Shown here piece after piece: positions 19,901 to 24,055 of a stretch of 24,055 bases of DNA (positions are counted from its first letter, which is position 1; each line of letters begins with the position of its first letter). Source of the stretch: a virus; IMG/VR virus record IMGVR_UViG_3300025131_003988, positions 1 through 24,055 of that record; one strand, 5' to 3'. The notes under the pieces are model-generated. The model had not been told where the DNA came from and did not search any database. It saw only the letters and a list, made by a program, of their open reading frames with translations. The translations under genes and the position numbers were made by a program.

Positions 19901-20959
19901 ATGAGTTTTTTGACAGATATGATTAAGGAGACAGGAAATGAATATGCTGGATTGGTTTCTGATGGTGTTGAAGCAGGTGATGTTGAATCCTTTATTGATT
20001 CCGGTAGTTATGCTCTCAATGCTTTACTATCGGGAAGTATCTATGGTGGGCTTGCAGGGAACAAGATTACCGCCTTTGCTGGAGAATCGGCTACAGGAAA
20101 AACATTTTTTGTACTCGGTATTGTCAAACAGTTTTTGTCAGATAATCCTGACGGTGGTGTTCTTTACTTTGAGTCTGAGTCTGCAATAACAAAAGACATG
20201 ATTGAGAAGAGAGGTATTGATTCTTCTCGTATGGTCATGTTGCCAGTCGCATCAATACAAGAGTTTGCTCATCAATCGACAAAAGTTCTTGACAAATATC
20301 TAGCAGATCAAGAACGTAAACCTTTGATGATTTGTCTTGATAGTCTTGGTATGTTATCTACATCAAAAGAACTAGGTGATATTGCTGATGGAAAAGAGAC
20401 AAAAGACATGACACGAGCCGCCCTTGTAAAAGGAGCATTTAGAGTATTGACACTCAAAGCAGGTAAAGCGAAAGTTCCTATGCTCGTTACAAATCATACA
20501 TATTCACAAGTTGGTGTGATGTTTCCACAACAAGTGATGGGTGGTGGTACAGGGTTGTACTATGCTTCAAGCAATATAGTATTTTTATCAAAGAGAAAAG
20601 AAAAAGAAGGTACAGAAGTTATTGGTAATGTGATTCATTGTAAGAATCACAAGTCTAGATTAACGGTAGAAAATAGAATGATTGATGCTCTTGTCACATA
20701 TGATAAAGGTTTAGACAGATGGTATGGTATGTTAGAACTTGCAGAAGAAGCCGGTATTTTTTCTAAAGTTTCTACACGTTTTGAGTTACCAGACGGATCA
20801 AAATTATTTGGTAAGCAAATTTTGCAACAACCTGAAAAATATTTTACAGAAGATGTCATGAAAAATATTGACGATTTTTGTAAAGAAAAGTTTTTATATG
20901 GAACAACAAAAAACGATGAAGGAGTGGTACGAGATAGTACAGAATCCTCAGAGTGTTGA
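19901..20959 (+). CDS. uvsX: UvsX recombinase (RecA-like)
   Basis: The 352-aa protein has a RecA core: Walker A GESATGKT (61-68), a strand [10 protein letters not shown], Walker [12 protein letters not shown], and a glycine-rich DNA-binding loop [13 protein letters not shown]4 UvsX is 391 aa. It forms filaments on single-stranded DNA and drives recombination-dependent replication with the polymerase and helicase encoded on each side. It has a strong ribosome site (AAGGAG) before ATG 19901. The C-terminus ends with a Ser/Glu/Asp tail, typical of UvsX, and overlaps the next gene by about 60 bases in another frame. Confidence 0.96.
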   Translation: MSFLTDMIKETGNEYAGLVSDGVEAGDVESFIDSGSYALNALLSGSIYGGLAGNKITAFAGESATGKTFFVLGIVKQFLSDNPDGGVLYFESESAITKDMIEKRGIDSSRMVMLPVASIQEFAHQSTKVLDKYLADQERKPLMICLDSLGMLSTSKELGDIADGKETKDMTRAALVKGAFRVLTLKAGKAKVPMLVTNHTYSQVGVMFPQQVMGGGTGLYYASSNIVFLSKRKEKEGTEVIGNVIHCKNHKSRLTVENRMIDALVTYDKGLDRWYGMLELAEEAGIFSKVSTRFELPDGSKLFGKQILQQPEKYFTEDVMKNIDDFCKEKFLYGTTKNDEGVVRDSTESSEC

Positions 20960-21260
20960 AGAGGATCAAAAAGCATTTCGTATAGCAAAAGGTAAATTTA
21001 CAGATGTTATTTACAAATATCATACATTTGGTGTTAATGATAGGGCTAATGAAGACGGAACATTGACATATAAATTTGAGTATGATATACTTGAAATACC
21101 TGAAGAAATTGTAAATAAAAAATATGCTGATGAGGAAGGTAAAGAATTTGAAACTCTCATTGGTGAGATTTTATTAGAATTAGTGCAAGAAAACATAGAC
21201 ACAACCGAAAGCGAGGATGGAAAGACTAGAAAATACGATTTTAAAGAATCTCTTGTATAA
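20898..21260 (+). CDS. Small phage protein between uvsX and the helicase gene, unknown function
   Basis: This frame runs from within uvsX to within the helicase gene. I choose ATG 20898 (120 aa); ATG 20868 (130 aa) or ATG 20916 (114 aa) are also possible, and none has a strong Shine-Dalgarno. The body is acidic: [18 protein letters not shown], then [19 protein letters not shown], a strand [14 protein letters not shown] and an acidic helical end. No family is recognised. It overlaps UvsX by about 60 bases and the helicase start by about 44 bases. It occupies the place where T4 carries gene 40, but no membrane segment is present, so it is not a gp40. Confidence 0.7.
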   Translation: MEQQKTMKEWYEIVQNPQSVEEDQKAFRIAKGKFTDVIYKYHTFGVNDRANEDGTLTYKFEYDILEIPEEIVNKKYADEEGKEFETLIGEILLELVQENIDTTESEDGKTRKYDFKESLV

Positions 21261-22677
21261 TGATGAATTTGTAAGAAAATCATTACCATATTTAAAAAGT
21301 GAATATTTCCTTGAACAAACAGACAAAATTTTATTTGAAGAAATCAATGACTACATTCAAAAGCATAATCATTCGCCACTTGAGGAAAACCTTGAAATTG
21401 ATCTAAGTGAAAATCCTAAATTAAATGAAGAGCAACTAAAAAGTGTAATTGAAAGATTACATCAATACAAAGGCACCGTAATTGATAAAAATTCTCAAGA
21501 ATGGCTTTTAGAAAAGACCGAAGAATTTTGTCAAGACAAAGCAATCTACAATGCAGTATTAGAGTCGATTAGCATTATTGATGGTCAAAAGAAGACCAAT
21601 AAAACAAAAGGTGCCATACCCAGTATATTGTCTGATGCACTTGCAGTCTGTTTTGATCCTCATATCGGTCATGATTACATAGAAGACTCTGATGAAAGAT
21701 ATGAATCATATCATAGAGTAGAAGAACGTATTAAGTTTGATTTAGAATATTTCAATACAATCACCTCAGGCGGTCTTCCAAATAAGACATTGAACATTGC
21801 AATGGCAGGTACTGGTGTTGGTAAATCTTTGTTTATGTGTCATGTGGCGTCAAGTTGTCTATCTCAAGGATATAATGTACTGTATATCACACTTGAAATG
21901 GCAGAAGAAAAAATTGCAGAAAGAATTGATGCAAATTTGATGAACATCACACTTGATGATTTGAAAAAATTACCTAAAGATTTGTACGATAGAAAAGTTT
22001 CACAGATAAGTAAGGTTACAGATGGTAAATTAATTGTCAAAGAGTATCCAACCGCATCAGCAAATGTAAATCATTTTCATAGTTTGATGAACGAACTGAA
22101 ACTCAAACGACAATTTGTTCCTCAAATTATTTTTGTAGATTATTTAAATATATGTTCTTCTTCTAGATTGAAGCAAGGGGCGAATGTAAACTCTTATACA
22201 TTCATAAAATCCATTGCTGAAGAACTGCGTGGTATGGCAGTCGAATATAATGTGCCTATTGTGTCTGCCACGCAGACCACAAGGTCTGGTTTTACAAGTA
22301 CAGATGTTGGACTTGAGGATACATCTGAATCGTTTGGACTTCCTGCAACGGCTGATTTGATGTTTGCTTTGATATCTACTGAAGAACTTGAACAGTTAAA
22401 TCAAATCATGGTCAAACAACTTAAAAATAGATATAACGATCCAACAAGTTCTAAAAGATTTGTGATTGGTATTGACCGAGCAAAAATGAAATTATATGAC
22501 CTTGAGGAGTCTGCACAAGATGATTTGATTGATAGAATGACAGAAAAGAAAACAAAAAAAGGTGGGTTTAAAGCACCTTGGAACAAACAAGAATCAGATG
22601 ATGAACCTGCATTTGATAAAGCCACGCATGGCAAAATGAAAAACAAAAAAGATTTTTCGGAGTTTAATTACGCATGA
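21217..22677 (+). CDS. 41: Replicative DNA helicase (T4 gp41 / DnaB-like)
   Basis: The 486-aa protein has an N-terminal helical domain, then a DnaB-type RecA fold: Walker A GTGVGKS (198-204), the strand YITLEMAEEKIAERI (the helicase H1a motif), Walker B IIFVDYLN (D308) and the glutamine/arginine region VSATQTTRSGF. T4 gp41 is 475 aa. It unwinds DNA ahead of the fork as a hexamer and works with primase. The start lies in the preceding ORF; GAGG directly abuts the ATG. The C-terminal tail is Lys-rich with KKDFSEFNYA at the end. The stop overlaps the next start as ATGA. Confidence 0.95.
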   Translation: MERLENTILKNLLYNDEFVRKSLPYLKSEYFLEQTDKILFEEINDYIQKHNHSPLEENLEIDLSENPKLNEEQLKSVIERLHQYKGTVIDKNSQEWLLEKTEEFCQDKAIYNAVLESISIIDGQKKTNKTKGAIPSILSDALAVCFDPHIGHDYIEDSDERYESYHRVEERIKFDLEYFNTITSGGLPNKTLNIAMAGTGVGKSLFMCHVASSCLSQGYNVLYITLEMAEEKIAERIDANLMNITLDDLKKLPKDLYDRKVSQISKVTDGKLIVKEYPTASANVNHFHSLMNELKLKRQFVPQIIFVDYLNICSSSRLKQGANVNSYTFIKSIAEELRGMAVEYNVPIVSATQTTRSGFTSTDVGLEDTSESFGLPATADLMFALISTEELEQLNQIMVKQLKNRYNDPTSSKRFVIGIDRAKMKLYDLEESAQDDLIDRMTEKKTKKGGFKAPWNKQESDDEPAFDKATHGKMKNKKDFSEFNYA

Positions 22678-22895
22678 TTAAAGTATCATCAGCACCTGGA
22701 GAGGTATTTTCTATCAATATAGAATATAAGGGGTATAACATATTAATGGTAGGGATACCAGTGGACGATTCAGATTCATATGATTGTGACATGAAAGTAT
22801 TTAAGGATAATGTGGATGTCAGCGAACAATTTGAGAATCTAGATTTAACAGGTGATGGGTTGAAGAAAACACTTGACTTAATCGATACCTTTTGA
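22674..22895 (+). CDS. Small phage protein, 73 aa, unknown function
   Basis: The gene starts at the ATGA overlap with the helicase stop and is likely read by ribosomes leaving that gene. The product is a small acidic, beta-rich protein: VFSINIEYKGYNILMVGIPVDD, then CDMKVFKDNVDVSEQFENLDLTGDG and a short helix. No known family. Its end contains the promoter at 22873. Confidence 0.65.
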   Translation: MIKVSSAPGEVFSINIEYKGYNILMVGIPVDDSDSYDCDMKVFKDNVDVSEQFENLDLTGDGLKKTLDLIDTF

Positions 22896-22901
22896 TAAAA
22901 T
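22873..22901 (+). promoter_or_regulatory. Promoter with extended -10, directly followed by a terminator-like hairpin
   Basis: TTGACT (22873-22878), a 17-bp spacer and TAAAAT (22896-22901) with TG at 22893-22894. A start near 22908 lies just before the hairpin at 22914. Confidence 0.65.
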
Positions 22902-22913
22902 ATATCTGTAAAT

Positions 22914-22933
22914 GAGAGTTTTACTCTCTTTTT
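22914..22933 (+). terminator. Short terminator-like hairpin
   Basis: GAGAGT (22914-22919) pairs with ACTCTC (22923-22928) over a TTT loop and is followed by TTTTT (22929-22933). The stem is short, so it may be a weak terminator for the helicase operon or an attenuator for the promoter just upstream. Confidence 0.65.
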
Positions 22934-22958
22934 GTTAATCTCTTATAAATGAGGTGAT

Positions 22959-23624
22959 ATGATTCGTTTTATCTTAATGTTATTTGTAGTAGTCTTTGTA
23001 GCATTTCCGACATTTGCTAAAGTTATTGAAATGAATGGCACGAAGTATGAAGTCATCGTTCAATCCGATGGTCAATTGTTACTGAAACCCATCAATGTAA
23101 AACCATTATCAGGACCAAAAATCACAAAACTTCCTTTTGTTGTGCATGGGAAACAAGAAGAAGTTGAAGAACCATTAGTTGTTTCTGAAAACACAGATGT
23201 AATTTATAAGAAACAAACCGTAGAAGAAAGCAAAAAAATTCAAGTTTGTGATGAACCTATGGGTTGTGAAATGACACCTGAAGGTGATTGTCCAACATGT
23301 AAAACTGAATATGTTTCTGAAAAGAAAGTTGAACTTATACCAGAAGCCCTTCCTAAAGTTGAAAAAGAACCTGATTACGTTCATTTCAATGAAAAACTTC
23401 CTGAGTATTTAGAAATACAGGCAAAAAGATTGCGTGATATTGGACATCCAGCATGGATATGTTTGAAGCCTTATCTATTATGTCGGAATGGTGATCCAGT
23501 CAAGCGATCCGACTTGGCTAAAGCAAAAATAAATGCAAATTATTGTAGTTCTAGAACGCCACAGGCTAAGCAATTCTTCCATAATCCCTACGAACATTGT
23601 AATTCAACTATCGTAAATCTTTAA
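22959..23624 (+). CDS. Exported Cys-rich phage protein, 221 aa
   Basis: Residues 1-20 are a standard signal peptide (MIRF, hydrophobic core, FPTFA) with a likely cut after A20; no lipobox. The mature part starts with VIEMNGTKYEV and a Pro/Val-rich section, then a group of Cys spaced C-x5-C-x7-C-x2-C (in CDEPMGC and CPTC), and a C-terminal domain with C-x6-C and two further Cys (NYCSS, EHCN). Paired Cys suit a disulfide-bonded periplasmic or surface protein, or a small metal site. No family is recognised. It has a good ribosome site (GAGGTGAT) and its own promoter/hairpin unit upstream. An exported phage protein near early genes might act in envelope modification or exclusion of other phages. 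Confidence 0.65.
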   Translation: MIRFILMLFVVVFVAFPTFAKVIEMNGTKYEVIVQSDGQLLLKPINVKPLSGPKITKLPFVVHGKQEEVEEPLVVSENTDVIYKKQTVEESKKIQVCDEPMGCEMTPEGDCPTCKTEYVSEKKVELIPEALPKVEKEPDYVHFNEKLPEYLEIQAKRLRDIGHPAWICLKPYLLCRNGDPVKRSDLAKAKINANYCSSRTPQAKQFFHNPYEHCNSTIVNL

Positions 23625-23627
23625 TTA

Positions 23628-23635
23628 GATAAATA
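23628..23635 (+). promoter_or_regulatory. T4-late-like promoter box GATAAATA
   Basis: GATAAATA matches TATAAATA at seven of eight positions. It lies directly before the inverted repeat at 23636 and 25 bases upstream of the last gene's ATG. A start 6-7 bases downstream would remove most of the left repeat arm from the mRNA. Confidence 0.42.
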
Positions 23636-23676
23636 GTTTGAAACGAGTTATGCGGAAATAATGCAAAGTTTCAAAC
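23636..23676 (+). repeat. Inverted repeat enclosing ribosome site and start codon
   Basis: GTTTGAAAC (23636-23644) is the perfect complement of GTTTCAAAC (23668-23676). The 23-base loop holds a weak ribosome site (GCGGAA) and the ATG at 23661. Confidence 0.55.
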
Positions 23677-24055
23677 AATATTTAAATGAAGATAAGAACC
23701 TACACCTTGAACATATTGAAGATGAGGTTCTTAACAATGGAGTTGATGGAACTAGACAAGCAATAAACTTTCTCAGAGGTTTGAGAGATATGCTTGCTGG
23801 TTCTACAAAAAGCGGAAAGCAGGTTCGCATCACCGTTAAATGGGATGGTGCGCCTGCTATTTTTGCAGGAACAAATCCTGAAAACGGAAAGTTTTTTGTC
23901 GGCACAAAAGGTGTTTTTGCAAAAAATGCAAAACTTAATTATACTCCAGAAGACATTGATAGGAATCATCCTGCAGAAGGTTTGAATAAAAAGTTAAAAA
24001 CGGCACTTGAGTTTTTATCTGAATTGAATATAAAAGGTGTCATTCAAGGTGACAT
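23661..24055 (+). CDS. KxDG nucleotidyltransferase-like phage protein with capsid-targeting-like N-terminus, 3'-partial
   Basis: The frame is open to the right edge (131 codons visible). It starts MQSFKQYLNEDKN, whose first ten residues resemble the T4 capsid-targeting peptide and end in L-N-E, a gp21-type cleavage site. The next part, HLEHIEDEVLNNGVDGTRQAI and FLRGLRDMLAG, leads to VKWDGAPAIFAGT: KWDG fits motif I (KxDG, the nucleotidylated lysine) of the DNA/RNA ligase superfamily, and FFVGTKGVF could be motif Ia/III-like. The pattern is one I know from an uncharacterised phage family (DUF6267-like; name from memory). Function is open: ligase, RNA-repair or AMP-transfer enzyme. The rest of the gene, including further ligase motifs, lies outside. 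Confidence 0.7.
   Translation, partial: MQSFKQYLNEDKNLHLEHIEDEVLNNGVDGTRQAINFLRGLRDMLAGSTKSGKQVRITVKWDGAPAIFAGTNPENGKFFVGTKGVFAKNAKLNYTPEDIDRNHPAEGLNKKLKTALEFLSELNIKGVIQGD

Noticed and set aside
22944-22951. TATAAATG as a late promoter for the exported protein
   Set aside because: It would start transcription at or after the ribosome site, one base before ATG 22959, leaving no leader.

Overview
The window is a compact, AT-rich segment of a large tailed phage with a T4-type core genome. I see no gene on the minus strand and almost no non-coding DNA. Many neighbouring genes overlap by ATGA or TAATG. The replication block (gp45 sliding clamp, gp44 and gp62 clamp loader, RegA, dUTPase, gp43 polymerase, UvsX, gp41 helicase), with Hsp20, a CobS-like ATPase, an M15 peptidase and small phage-type ORFs, is the gene set of marine T4-like myoviruses (cyanophages, pelagimyophages). 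The low GC suggests a low-GC marine bacterium as host, but the host is not determined by this sequence.

Left (1-5028): a translationally coupled accessory operon. It holds an aspartyl/asparaginyl beta-hydroxylase-like oxygenase (cut by the window edge), a phage-conserved protein, a 39-aa ORF, a glycosyltransferase-like protein, a fold-type-II PLP enzyme homologue and a TSPPY DNA methyltransferase. Next (5025-5711) come a promoter, tRNA-Gly(GCC) and a BglII/BstYI-like restriction endonuclease. The methyltransferase plus nuclease could be a phage-borne restriction-modification pair. Then (5708-9620) a HExxH + VWA protein and a MoxR/CobS AAA+ ATPase, with a 43-aa acidic ORF between them, closed by a strong terminator. 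Glutaredoxin and a GT-A glycosyltransferase follow.

Replication (10945-22677): clamp and clamp loader large subunit; then two accessory genes (lipoprotein-like and sugar O-methyltransferase-like) that separate gp44 from gp62; then RegA and dUTPase. Hsp20 follows, behind a 5' leader of four hairpins. The last hairpin closes the Shine-Dalgarno with the bulged-G U(U/C)GCU/AGGA geometry of ROSE RNA thermometers. Further on are a protein with a capsid-targeting-like N-terminus, the M15 peptidase, a 56-aa membrane ORF, DNA polymerase, UvsX, a small ORF and the helicase. The right end has two small proteins, one with a signal peptide, and the start of a KxDG nucleotidyltransferase-like protein, also with a capsid-targeting-like N-terminus.

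Regulation is legible. At least seven promoters share TTGACa - 16/17 bp - TGnTAtaAT (extended -10), often with the upstream stop codon inside the -35 box. T4-late-like (N)ATAAATA boxes lie before glutaredoxin, Hsp20 and the last gene; two of them abut or overlap inverted repeats. The strongest candidates for something new are the ROSE-like thermometer on a phage Hsp20, the methyltransferase / tRNA / BglII-like nuclease unit, the late-promoter/hairpin overlaps and the capsid-targeting peptides. All functions are inferred from motifs read by eye; no database search was run.
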